Both the position numbers and the translations under genes were made by a program. Positions 36,268 to 44,015 of a stretch of DNA of 44,015 nucleotides are shown piece by piece. The stretch is from NCBI RefSeq assembly GCF_002414005.1, contig NZ_DHYG01000009.1, forward strand, positions 1-44,015, given 5' to 3'. Each line of letters opens with the position of its first letter. The first letter of the stretch is position 1. The notes beneath the pieces were generated by a model. The model was not told where the DNA came from. It searched no databases and was given only the letters and a program-made list of their open reading frames with translations. The DNA comes from Psychrobacter sp. UBA5136. GTDB taxonomy: Bacteria; Pseudomonadota; Gammaproteobacteria; Pseudomonadales; Moraxellaceae.

Positions 36268-37002
36268 AGGAGTGCTGCTTATAGAGTCTAGATGATAAGA
36301 AGAAGTAGAAATAAAAGTCGTTCGAGGTTTAAAACCTTAGTTTTGTAAAAGGCTAGGGCGTGAAAATAATACAACCAATAAAATAGCGGCTTAAAAACCA
36401 ATAAGCAAATCTGGATTATTCTAGCATGAAATGCCTAACCTTCGCGGGATTGTACTTATTCCGCTTTGGCAATACGTCTATGGCTATGGCATTTAAACGT
36501 ATGGTATTTAAACGCATAAAGAATTGGGTGTTTTCCTAGCTTGTTTTGGCATTAAAAGTCTCACCATGGCATCAAATTTTATGGCATAACGCTACTTGGT
36601 ACAAATGAATTTCCTTTTTCTCGGAGAATGCATAAAGCTTTGCTTTGCCTCATCGCTACGGGATGGCATTTTGATAAAGTAAGAGTTAGAAGCGCAGGCA
36701 GAACTTACACCCATACTACAAAAAATAGCGTAAATGCGAATTGATAACCTTCCAACCTCTGTTAATTTGATTTTAGAAGGCCTAAGATTTTTTAAGCGAT
36801 GCTTATTATTAAAAGTTAAGGGTTTTACTCGCAAGCAGTTAAATCAAGTGGTTAAATATCAAACCCGAATATCTAAAAACTAGCCAACCATGTAAGCAGT
36901 AAGTAGTAAGCAGTGGTTTTAAGGAAAGGCAATAAGGACAAAGCTATGAAACTGATCAGATAAACCTCCCTTCATAAATTATCTACCCTAAAGGAGTGCC
37001 TT
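36268..37002. other. Long divergent intergenic region metH/fasciclin gene
   Basis: 735 bases. An 80-codon leftward frame (36592-36834) has no start signal and an unconvincing, basic, random-looking product, so it is not called. Other features are a 15-bp duplication (36486-36515) and small AGTAAGCAGT-type repeats near 36893-36914. No RNA gene was recognised. Confidence 0.5.
36486..36515. repeat. 15-bp tandem duplication upstream of metH
   Basis: ATGGCATTTAAACGT is directly followed by ATGGTATTTAAACGC. Confidence 0.75.
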
Positions 37003-37650
37003 ATGTTAAAGGGAAATTTACTATTTATCGCCGTCGTTGTCGCTGCTATGTCACTGGCAGCTTGTAACGATAAAGAAGCGGCGCCTGAGCCAGTTGAGCC
37101 ACAAACGACCACTGACGTTGCCGCTCAGCCAAAAACTAAGCTAAAAAATACGCCAGACGTTGCCCCTAAAGCAGTGGCCGAGACTAATAATACTATGCCT
37201 AATAATGTCATACCTGTAGATGCTGCAGCAACGCAGAGCATTGGTGAACTGGCAGCAGGCAATGAAAATCTCGCCGTCCTAACTGAAGCGCTACAAGCAG
37301 CTGATCTGGATGACATGATGAAGGCAGAAGGACAGTACACGGTTTTTGCGCCAACGGATGACGCCTTTGCAGCTTTATTGACCAAACTGAACGTCACCAA
37401 AGAAGAGCTATTAACCAATAAAGAGGTGCTTAACAGCGTGCTGACTTATCACGTTGTACCTATGGTGGTGAAGGCAGCCGATATCCCTTATGGTAGTGAC
37501 ATCGAAACAGCAAACGGTCAAACCTTCTCAATTAGCGATGCTAACGTGATTACGGATGCCAGTGGCCATACTACCAATATCGTTGAAACAGATATGATGG
37601 TAAGTAATGGCGTGGTTCATATTATTGACAATGTGCTATTACCTAACTAA
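37003..37650 (+). CDS. Fasciclin-domain lipoprotein
   Basis: A 215-residue exported protein. Signal peptide and lipobox SLAAC (Cys21) are followed by a Pro/Ala/Lys/Thr-rich linker (about 25-70) and one fasciclin (FAS1) domain (about 75-213), with LTEALQAADLDDMM, the H1 block YTVFAPTDDAFAALL, the YH motif SVLTYHVVP and the H2 block GVVHIIDNVLLP. FAS1 domains mediate adhesion and surface interactions. AAAGGAGTG precedes the ATG. It has its own terminator. Confidence 0.92.
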   Translation: MLKGNLLFIAVVVAAMSLAACNDKEAAPEPVEPQTTTDVAAQPKTKLKNTPDVAPKAVAETNNTMPNNVIPVDAAATQSIGELAAGNENLAVLTEALQAADLDDMMKAEGQYTVFAPTDDAFAALLTKLNVTKEELLTNKEVLNSVLTYHVVPMVVKAADIPYGSDIETANGQTFSISDANVITDASGHTTNIVETDMMVSNGVVHIIDNVLLPN

Positions 37651-37697
37651 GCATAAATAGGATTATATTTCCATTTTCATAGGAAAATTAAGCGCAT

Positions 37698-37731
37698 AAA
37701 AAACCCGAGGCCATTGTCTCGGGTTCTTGCT
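37698..37731 (+). terminator. Terminator of the fasciclin gene
   Basis: AACCCGAG (37702-37709) and CTCGGGTT (37718-37725) pair around an 8-base loop, followed by TTCTTGCTTTT. The A-run before it could also serve the convergent symporter gene. Confidence 0.8.
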
Positions 37732-37803
37732 TTTATCGCTGCTTTTAATGTTGTTAATATCAATATTATCAGTGCGGCTTAGATAACACTACAGCCGCGT
37801 GGA

Positions 37804-39354
37804 TTATAGACGCTCTTTATGTAGTGGGTCTTGTGCTGACATTTTTTGTTGCTGCTTTAAATGACGCTCTTCCCAATAAGGCGCGTTTTTGATACCGAAT
37901 TTTGCGGGATCAAACGTGTAGTGCTGCACGCCAGCTTTACGCTGTGCTTCATAGTCTTTAAGCATCGTGAGCGTTGGACGCGCCACAAAGAAGATGACCA
38001 GAATACCAACGATATTTAGCCAAGCCATCAGACCAACACCAATATCACCAATTGCCCAAATATAACCCGCTGAGTTAAGGCCACCGTAAGCGACCATCAC
38101 CATGATTAAGACTTTAACTAAGAATAGACCAGTCTTGTTGGCACCGCGGCTGATAAAGCGCGTCAAATAAGCGACGTTTACTTCGGCGATATAGTAGTAA
38201 GCCAAGATGGTGGTAAAGGCAAAGAAGAATACCGCGATAGCAATAAAGGTATTACCAAACTGACCGTATACCGATTCCATCGCCATTTGGGTAAAGGCCG
38301 GCGAGTTAATCTCAACACCAGCGGCGACATTTTGTACGATAAATTGACCGTCAGGTAGCGTACCTTGGATGTTATAAGTGCCCATGGTCAAAATCATAAA
38401 GGCAGTTGCAGAACAAACCAATAAGGTATCAACATAGACTGAAAATGCCTGTACCAAACCTTGCTGTGAGGGATGCTCAACTTCGGCAGCACCAGCAGCG
38501 TGAGGGCCTGTACCTTGACCGGCTTCGTTAGAGTAAATACCCCGTTTTACCCCCCAACCGATGGCGGCACCAAAACCTGCTTGCGCGGTAAAGGCATCAC
38601 TAATGATGGTGCCAAATACTTGTGGAATCATCTCGTAGTTGGTAAACATGATGACGAGTGCTAGGCCAATGTAACCGAGAGCCATAAAAGGAACCGCAAA
38701 CTCGGTAAAGGTTGCGATACGCTTAATACCACCAAAGATAATCACCGCTAGTACCACTAGAATGATACCCAAGGCGATAAGACGCATAGAGCCGACTTCT
38801 AAGCTACCGACACTCATCATTGTGCCTTCGCCCATCACCTGTGCAAAAGCATTGATAACGCCGTTTGCTTGCACACCCGGTAAGAACATACCACAGGCTA
38901 AGATAGACGCGATGGCAAAGATAACGCCGTACCAGCGTTGACCAAGCGCGCGCTCAAAGTAATAAGCAGGACCACCGCGATACTCGCCTGTTACCACGTC
39001 TTTTTCTTTATAAATCTGTGCAAGGGTTGACTCGACATAGGCGGTCGATGCGCCTAAAAACGCCACAACCCACATCCAAAATACGGCGCCAGGACCACCA
39101 AAACCGATAGCGGCGGCTACCCCTGCGATGTTACCCATACCAACGCGTCCCGCCAAGGAGACGGCGAGCGCCTGAAATGATGAAATACCCTGTGCACTTG
39201 ACTTACCCTTAAAGAGTAAGCTGATCATTTCACTGAATAAACGTACTTGTACAAAGCGCGTCATGATGGAATAAAATAAACCTGCGCCCAAGCATAAATA
39301 AACCAATGCTGGGCTCCAGATAATTCCGTTTACTAAATTAACTAAACCTTCCAT
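37804..39354 (-). CDS. Alanine/glycine:cation symporter (AGCS family)
   Basis: A 516-residue inner-membrane transporter with about 10-11 helices, bringing in alanine or glycine with sodium or protons. Family marks are GRVGMGNIAGVAAAIGFGGPG (split here as GRVGMGNIAGV and IGFGGPGAVFWMW), GEYRGGPAYYFERALG, IGWGVKRGIYSNEAGQGTGPHAAG (shown as KRGIYSNEAGQG) and a final helix before a cytoplasmic tail. AGGA precedes the ATG. It has its own leader and faces the fasciclin gene. Confidence 0.94.
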   Translation of the reverse strand: MEGLVNLVNGIIWSPALVYLCLGAGLFYSIMTRFVQVRLFSEMISLLFKGKSSAQGISSFQALAVSLAGRVGMGNIAGVAAAIGFGGPGAVFWMWVVAFLGASTAYVESTLAQIYKEKDVVTGEYRGGPAYYFERALGQRWYGVIFAIASILACGMFLPGVQANGVINAFAQVMGEGTMMSVGSLEVGSMRLIALGIILVVLAVIIFGGIKRIATFTEFAVPFMALGYIGLALVIMFTNYEMIPQVFGTIISDAFTAQAGFGAAIGWGVKRGIYSNEAGQGTGPHAAGAAEVEHPSQQGLVQAFSVYVDTLLVCSATAFMILTMGTYNIQGTLPDGQFIVQNVAAGVEINSPAFTQMAMESVYGQFGNTFIAIAVFFFAFTTILAYYYIAEVNVAYLTRFISRGANKTGLFLVKVLIMVMVAYGGLNSAGYIWAIGDIGVGLMAWLNIVGILVIFFVARPTLTMLKDYEAQRKAGVQHYTFDPAKFGIKNAPYWEERHLKQQQKMSAQDPLHKERL

Positions 39355-40203
39355 ATGTATATTCCTAGTACTGTCTCAAAGTGACTATATATGATGATGC
39401 TAAGAGTAAGTGTGCTAGTTAATTTCCTTATTAAAGCCAACCACTCAAATAATCTGCATGCACTTAAACGTAGCGGACAATTCTCCGTACAGCTCAAGTT
39501 TCATACGCGCTTAGCCACCAAGGATGGACTGTAGTTGTCTGTTATAATATTAAATAGCCATCATTACGCTGATGGTACTTAATTTGCTATGAGCCGTACC
39601 GGTTGGCTACACTTATAGGGTAGGGTAATAAAGCAAGCTGCACTCGTCTACTGATCCTTTTTCATGAGGCATTAGCGACTTGCTAATATCAAAATGGCAA
39701 TAAGTCCACTACCAAATGTATTCAAACCGTACGGCTACGTAACTGCAATTTGCCATATTTTTTAAGCAATTACTAGAATTTTCTTTATAAGAACGTTCAT
39801 AGCTGAGGATTTTTTTTCTGCTTAATTGACAGTAAAAACTGATAAAAAGCCATAATTGTCCAGTCTTTTTAACCATTTTTCGATCAGGGTTAAAAATAGC
39901 ATCGTTATGAAACTGGTGGAAAACGTCTAAAAGTCAGCGAAAGCCTTGCGAGGCGTGGCGCTTTGCGGTTGTGTTTTGGTAACGGTGAATTGTAAAAGTA
40001 ACGTTATGGCGCCATTATTAGCACAACATATCGCCGGTGCCAGTTTTTGAGCTAGGAATTGTAGGGCATGAATTGTAGGCCATAAAATTGTAGGCTGTAA
40101 AAGGTAGCAGGCGATAAAATAAAAGCTTATATAAATGGCTAAGATTAAAAAAACGCTTAAAAAACGTCTTATTTGTTATTTATCTTTATTAGGAGAGTCA
40201 ACG
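39355..40203. other. 849-base divergent intergenic region
   Basis: Between the divergent symporter and lemA genes. AT-rich with stops in all frames; I recognise no gene, RNA or riboswitch. A glycine or alanine sensor in the symporter leader was looked for and not seen. A 14-bp triple repeat lies close to lemA. Confidence 0.5.
40056..40098. repeat. 14-bp repeats upstream of lemA
   Basis: GAATTGTAGGGCAT and GAATTGTAGGCCAT are adjacent (40056-40083), followed by a third, degenerate AAAATTGTAGGCTGT. Confidence 0.8.
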
Positions 40204-40836
40204 ATGACGCGTAAATCTTTTGTAAAACCTATGTTGCTATCAGCCGTACTAGCCACCTCTACCGTTGGTTTGAGCGGTTGTGGTTATAACAATTTGCAAG
40301 CGCAAGATGAACAGGTCACCGCTTCATGGTCAGAAGTTGTCAACCAATACCAGCGCCGTGCGGACTTGGTGCCAAACTTAGTCAAAGTTGTAAAGCAATA
40401 TGCCGAGCAAGAACAAGAAGTATTTACCCAAGTCGCTGCGGCGCGCTCACAAGCGGGTGGTATCACTGTCACGCCAGAGCTGCTCAATGACCCTGAAGCG
40501 ATGGAGCGTTATGCCGCCGCCCAAGAACAGATGACAGGCGCACTATCACGCCTTATGGCAGTCTCTGAGCGTTATCCTGAGCTAAAGTCTGATGCGTTGT
40601 TCCAAGATTTGCAGGCGCAGCTTGAAGGGACGGAAAACCGTATCACTGTCGCGCGCAACCGTTATATCCAAGAAGTCCAAGGCTATAACACCACGGTGCG
40701 CCAGTTCCCAACCAATATTACTGCCAAAGTATTTGGTATGGAGCCGAAGCCAAACTTTAGCGTCGCAAATGAGAAAGAGATATCGACTGCGCCAAGTGTA
40801 AACTTCGGTGATGATAATGCGCAAACGGCTCAGTAA
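40204..40836 (+). CDS. lemA: LemA family lipoprotein
   Basis: A 210-residue exported protein of the LemA family. The signal peptide ends in the lipobox GLSGC (Cys near 26), followed by the helical-bundle LemA core: YQRRADLVPNLVKVVKQYA, a Ser-Gln-rich helix, LSRLMAVSERYPELKSD, FQDLQAQLEGTENRITVARNRY and a tail with VRQFPTNI and KPNFSV. An upstream in-frame ATG (40135) gives a longer frame, but ATG 40204 with AGGAGA yields a proper signal peptide. LemA proteins are usually encoded with TPM-domain proteins, as here; the cellular role is not settled. Confidence 0.94.
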   Translation: MTRKSFVKPMLLSAVLATSTVGLSGCGYNNLQAQDEQVTASWSEVVNQYQRRADLVPNLVKVVKQYAEQEQEVFTQVAAARSQAGGITVTPELLNDPEAMERYAAAQEQMTGALSRLMAVSERYPELKSDALFQDLQAQLEGTENRITVARNRYIQEVQGYNTTVRQFPTNITAKVFGMEPKPNFSVANEKEISTAPSVNFGDDNAQTAQ

Positions 40837-40910
40837 AGCCAAATTTTAAGCTTCTGATGTGCATACGTGTAAATAACGCTGCGTGTTTATAGTCTGATTA
40901 TTGGATTAAA

Positions 40911-41012
40911 ATGATGGGGCGACTTAAACGCAAATGGTTTTTTACCCGTCGCTTTACAGCAGTTGGTTTTGCCGTCATTAATTTAGTACAGATGTTATTT
41001 GAGGTGGTATAG
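40911..41012 (+). CDS. Possible 33-residue membrane-associated small protein
   Basis: Starts MMGRLKRKWFFTRRF and continues with one short hydrophobic stretch (TAVGFAVINLVQMLF), a small positive-inside membrane peptide in shape. It lies between lemA and the TPM gene and ends six bases before the TPM start, so translational coupling is possible. There is no good ribosome binding site, and chance cannot be excluded. Confidence 0.3.
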   Translation: MMGRLKRKWFFTRRFTAVGFAVINLVQMLFEVV

Positions 41013-41017
41013 ATTAG

Positions 41018-42205
41018 ATGAATCATTCAAAAGCACTCTTGTCCGCATTATTATTCACCTTAAGCATTGGAAGCGGCTCGCTATCGCATGCTGCGCCTAA
41101 TGCTGATGCTAATAATAGTGCGGCTGTCGCTACCGATAGCACCTCGAGCCTGCAAAGCCGTAGTGTCGAGGATTTAGTGGCCATTGCAAAAGCGGGCGAG
41201 TCTAACGAAGCCATCAACGATGCCGTTTTGGGTAACGACGCGATTAATGACGCCATCATTGGCAATGATGCTATTAATCCCAATGCTGCTAATGTTAACA
41301 ATAGCAATACAACCAATTCGCAAGCGTCTAATCGACCGCCTGTCCAGTCAAGCGCCCAAAGTGTCGATGCAGACAAGCTCATATTAAACAACCCTGTCGT
41401 TGACCAAGCCAATATCTTAAACCCGCAGGAAAAACAACGCTTAGAGGCGCAGCTTAGAGGTATTTATCAAAAAGGTTTGGCGCAAGCCGCGGTTGTGATT
41501 GTGCCGACGACCAATGGTATGCCTATCTTTGACTACGCCTTGCAGGTTGCCGAAAAATGGCAGCTTGGCAATAAAGACATTGATGATGGTTTGCTAATGG
41601 TCGTTGCCGTCAATGACCGAGATATGTATATTTTAACCGGTTACGGATTAGAGGGCGTGTTGCCCGACTCTGCGGTAAACCGGATTATCCGTGAAGATAT
41701 CACACCGTTATTTAAGCAAAATAACTATGGCGCTGGGATATTGGCAGGAGTTGGCGCCCTGCAAGCGCGACTAACCGCTGATCCAGAAGTATTGGCGCGC
41801 GCCGATGCGCAAGCGGCTGAACGCCGTCAAGGCCAAAATGATATGGGTGATAACCCGTCGCCCGTGTTTTTATTCGTCATGGCTATGGTATTTGGTAGCT
41901 TTATCACCAGTATCTTTGGGCGCATCTTTGGTTCTATCTTGACCGCTGGCGGTTTTTTTGCCGGCTCGCTTGCCATGGGCGGCGGCTTCTTTATGACACT
42001 GATTATGGCGATATTTATATGGCTGTTTTTGATTTCGCGCGGCTCAGGCGGCGGCCGTGGAGGACGCGGCGGTGGCGGCGGTATGGTGTTCTTACCCGGC
42101 ATGGGCGGCGGTAGTGGTGGCTTCGGCGGTGGTGGTTTTGGCGGCGGCGGCTTCGGGGGCGGCGGCGGTGGTTTCGGCGGCGGCGGCGCTGGCGGCTCGT
42201 GGTAA
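41018..42205 (+). CDS. TPM-domain membrane protein with glycine-rich tail
   Basis: A 395-residue protein of the YgcG/TPM family. Signal peptide residues 1-26 (SLSHAA) are followed by an Asn/Ala-rich segment with repeated GNDAIN-type units (about 62-90), the TPM domain (about 127-250: VVDQANILNPQEKQRLEAQL, IDDGLLMVVAVNDRDMYILTGYGLEG), a pair of hydrophobic helices (about 283-335), and a C-terminal Gly/Phe-rich tail. GAGGTGG precedes the ATG. TPM domains were named from plant thylakoid acid phosphatase work; bacterial function is unclear. It forms an operon with lemA and a second TPM gene. Confidence 0.9.
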   Translation: MNHSKALLSALLFTLSIGSGSLSHAAPNADANNSAAVATDSTSSLQSRSVEDLVAIAKAGESNEAINDAVLGNDAINDAIIGNDAINPNAANVNNSNTTNSQASNRPPVQSSAQSVDADKLILNNPVVDQANILNPQEKQRLEAQLRGIYQKGLAQAAVVIVPTTNGMPIFDYALQVAEKWQLGNKDIDDGLLMVVAVNDRDMYILTGYGLEGVLPDSAVNRIIREDITPLFKQNNYGAGILAGVGALQARLTADPEVLARADAQAAERRQGQNDMGDNPSPVFLFVMAMVFGSFITSIFGRIFGSILTAGGFFAGSLAMGGGFFMTLIMAIFIWLFLISRGSGGGRGGRGGGGGMVFLPGMGGGSGGFGGGGFGGGGFGGGGGGFGGGGAGGSW

Positions 42206-42267
42206 ATGCTTGTTAGACTTGAACATTAGATGACTGCCAGCAATGGCGTACTTGAGGAAATAAAATA

Positions 42268-42792
42268 ATGGTAAAAAGCAATCCGTCGCAGGCAAGTTTT
42301 GCTCGTTGGTGGCGTCAAGTACTGTTTGTCCCCATGCTCCATAGCAAATGGCTGACGCCCGCTGCCAAAGCTCGGCTTACAGAGCAGGTGGCGCTCGCTG
42401 AACGTGGCCATCGCGGCGAGGTATTTTTGATTATCGAAAATCACTTACCGATTCACGATGCCTATCATTTTGATTGCCGTGACCGTGCGATAGATTTGTT
42501 TAGTGAATATCGCGTTTGGGATACTGAAGAAAACACCGGCGTTTTGATCTATGTCAATATTTGCGAGCACAAGCTAGAAATCGTTGCTGATCGCGGTATC
42601 AGCACCCATGTCAGCCCAACCGTTTGGCGCGCCATGTGTGAAAAAGCCGCCTCGGGTATTGCCAATCAAAAAACTGAAGAGAGCCTAGCTGAATTATTGG
42701 ATGAGGTGGGTCAGTTATTGCGTCAGTATTATCATCTTGAGCATGACCCCGCTGGTAATGAGCTGTCCGATACCGTGGTATTTTTAAAATAG
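42268..42792 (+). CDS. Second TPM-domain protein, cytoplasmic type
   Basis: A 174-residue TPM-domain protein without a signal peptide or membrane helix. It shows LTPAAKARLTEQVALAERGH, a block with the TPM pattern AIDLFSEYRVWDTEENTGVLIYVNICEHKLEIVADRGI (shown as EENTGVLIYVN and IVADRGIS) and a helical C-terminus. In LemA clusters the second TPM protein often lacks the membrane part. It follows the first TPM gene by 62 bases, and GAGG precedes the ATG. Confidence 0.88.
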   Translation: MVKSNPSQASFARWWRQVLFVPMLHSKWLTPAAKARLTEQVALAERGHRGEVFLIIENHLPIHDAYHFDCRDRAIDLFSEYRVWDTEENTGVLIYVNICEHKLEIVADRGISTHVSPTVWRAMCEKAASGIANQKTEESLAELLDEVGQLLRQYYHLEHDPAGNELSDTVVFLK

Positions 42793-42845
42793 CAGTTATA
42801 AAAATAAAGTAGACTTAGTCTTAAACAAATGACAACGGGGAAACC

Positions 42846-43844
42846 ATGATTGAGCTCATTAAGAAATTACCAAAAGCAGAACTGCATTTACATATCGAAG
42901 GCTCATTAGAACCAGAGCTGATGTTTAGATTGGCCAAAAAAAATGACATACAGATTCCCTATAAAGACATAGAAGATGTGCGCCGCGCCTACAATTTTAC
43001 CAATCTACAAACCTTTTTAGATATCTACTACGCAGGCGCCAATGTCCTGATTACCAAAGACGACTTTTATGATTTGACGTGGGAATATATTTTAAAATGT
43101 GTGGAAGATAACGTCGTCCATACAGAGATATTTTTTGATCCGCAAACCCATACCGCAAGAGGCGTTGAGTTCGCTACGGTCATTACGGGTATCAAAGAAG
43201 CACTTGCCGATGCCAAAGAAAAATTCGGCATCACTTCTTGTATCATCATGTGTTTTTTGCGCCATTTATCCCAAGACGATGCGTTTGACACGTTAGAAGA
43301 AGCGCTGAAATTCAAAGACGATATTATCGGTGTCGGTCTTGATTCTTCAGAATTGGGCAACCCGCCTGCCAAATTTAAAGACGTCTTTAAAAAGGCCAAA
43401 GAAGCGGGCTTTAAGTTGGTGGCTCATGCGGGGGAGGAGGCCGATTTTTCTTATATTTACGAAGCCTTAGATCTACTAGCAATTAATCGCATCGATCATG
43501 GGGTGCAATCGATAAAAAGCGCGGCGTTGATGCAGCGCTTAAAAGACGAGCAAATGCCGCTGACGGTTTGTCCCAACTCTAACATTGAATTAAAAGTGTT
43601 TGAGAATTATAAACAGCACAATATCAAAGAGCTGTTAGATTATGGCTTAAATGTCAGCGTCAATTCCGATGATCCCGCCTATTTTAAGGGCTATATGAAT
43701 CAAAACTTTATCAATATATGTGAAAACCTGCCGCTAACAGAAGAGGATATTATCACTTTGGTAAAAAACTCCTTTAGATCTTCCTTTATTAGCGATGCGT
43801 TAAAAGAAAAATACTTAGCGCAGGTGGATCTTGCCCTCCAATAA
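42846..43844 (+). CDS. Probable adenine deaminase (adenosine-deaminase family)
   Basis: A 332-residue zinc hydrolase that converts adenine to hypoxanthine (or adenosine to inosine). The metal and catalytic residues are all present: HLH (His14, His16), HAGEE (His194, Glu197), RIDHGV (His218) and NSDDPAYF (Asp275, Asp276). FFDPQTHTARGV, CFLRHLSQDDAF and GLDSSELGNPPAKF match the bacterial adenine deaminase subgroup rather than classic adenosine deaminase, so EC 3.5.4.2 is preferred. GGGGAAA precedes the ATG. It follows the second TPM gene by 53 bases and may be read from the same transcript. Confidence 0.85.
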   Translation: MIELIKKLPKAELHLHIEGSLEPELMFRLAKKNDIQIPYKDIEDVRRAYNFTNLQTFLDIYYAGANVLITKDDFYDLTWEYILKCVEDNVVHTEIFFDPQTHTARGVEFATVITGIKEALADAKEKFGITSCIIMCFLRHLSQDDAFDTLEEALKFKDDIIGVGLDSSELGNPPAKFKDVFKKAKEAGFKLVAHAGEEADFSYIYEALDLLAINRIDHGVQSIKSAALMQRLKDEQMPLTVCPNSNIELKVFENYKQHNIKELLDYGLNVSVNSDDPAYFKGYMNQNFINICENLPLTEEDIITLVKNSFRSSFISDALKEKYLAQVDLALQ

Positions 43845-43870
43845 AAATGTTTGAGTAAATTTTTTATCAT

Positions 43871-43909
43871 TAAGGCTGAATGATTATTATAAATCGTTCA
43901 GCCTTTTCC
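43871..43909 (+). terminator. Terminator after the deaminase gene
   Basis: AAGGCTGAATGAT and ATCGTTCAGCCTT pair (one G-U) around a short AT loop, followed by TTCCTTTT. Confidence 0.85.
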
Positions 43910-44015
43910 TTTTACAGCATATTTTTTAACGCAAGACATTTACACAGCGGTGATTTTTTAGATTAGGGCGTGTTGAACATTGGATATAAATTTCTGGCAA
44001 AAAAAATAGCGAACG

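Noticed and set aside
36268..36600. Cobalamin or SAM riboswitch in the metH leader
   Set aside because: No B12-box-like or SAM-type conserved segments were visible on the coding strand.
36592..36834. 80-codon leftward frame in the metH/fasciclin spacer
   Set aside because: No ribosome binding site, no domain or composition typical of a protein, and no signal peptide; looks like chance in AT-rich DNA.
40135..40203. Longer lemA start at ATG 40135
   Set aside because: It would put a charged 23-residue stretch before the signal peptide; the internal ATG has AGGAGA and a normal lipoprotein signal.
43961..44015. Sequence at the right edge (GGGCGTGTTGAACATTGG and following) resembling an insertion-sequence end
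   Set aside because: Only about 50 bases are visible, no second end or reading frame can be seen, so it cannot be supported.

Overview
The window reads as a stretch of a Psychrobacter-like chromosome (Gammaproteobacteria, Moraxellaceae). I base this on the housekeeping proteins, the moderate GC content, a family I lipase with its foldase, and short intergenic repeats that I associate with this group. No database search was possible. Most of the window is ordinary core genome; I see no phage, CRISPR array, toxin-antitoxin pair, rRNA or tRNA. The accessory signals are small and mostly intergenic.

Layout. 1-346: 3' end of tuf. 509-3356: rimI-like acetyltransferase, then the leftward trxB-aat-merR cluster. 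3930-8947: ftsK and a NylA-like amidase. 9044-10587: leftward rlmH and a YgiD-like dioxygenase. 10856-11302: a DUF2147 gene with an in-frame TGA exactly where the family has the second Cys of a CxxC. 11507-12710: two membrane proteins. 12830-19209: leftward dapC, a cNMP/CBS/DUF294 protein, a DEDDh exonuclease and dacB (PBP4). 19210-19760: a mobile-element-like 138-bp repeat and an array of eight 16-bp repeats. 19761-24268: a membrane protein, then leftward map and glnD.

24621-26995 holds a secreted lipase and its membrane-anchored foldase, separated by a strong terminator-like hairpin. 27258-29133 holds a META-domain lipoprotein, a TolB-like beta-propeller lipoprotein and a 48-residue DUF2256 protein that has lost one Cys. 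29204-30697 is a lipoprotein of four tandem repeats with calcium-loop-like motifs. 30698-31295 contains the second copy of the 139-bp element, a perfect AT palindrome and what looks like a collapsed insertion sequence. 31296-36267 holds a BASS-family transporter and metH. 37003-39354 holds a fasciclin lipoprotein and an AGCS symporter. 40204-43844 is a rightward cluster: lemA, two TPM-domain proteins and a probable adenine deaminase.

The most interesting observations are: the TGA-for-Cys codon in the DUF2147 gene, followed at a suitable distance by a hairpin with a GG-leading loop (selenocysteine candidate or very young pseudogene); the pair of 138/139-bp elements whose inner stem differs by compensatory base-pair changes; and a recurrent habit of 14-19 bp tandem duplications in the intergenic spacers. 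Start codons were moved from the longest reading frame wherever a ribosome binding site, signal peptide or family alignment favoured an internal start; each case is noted.
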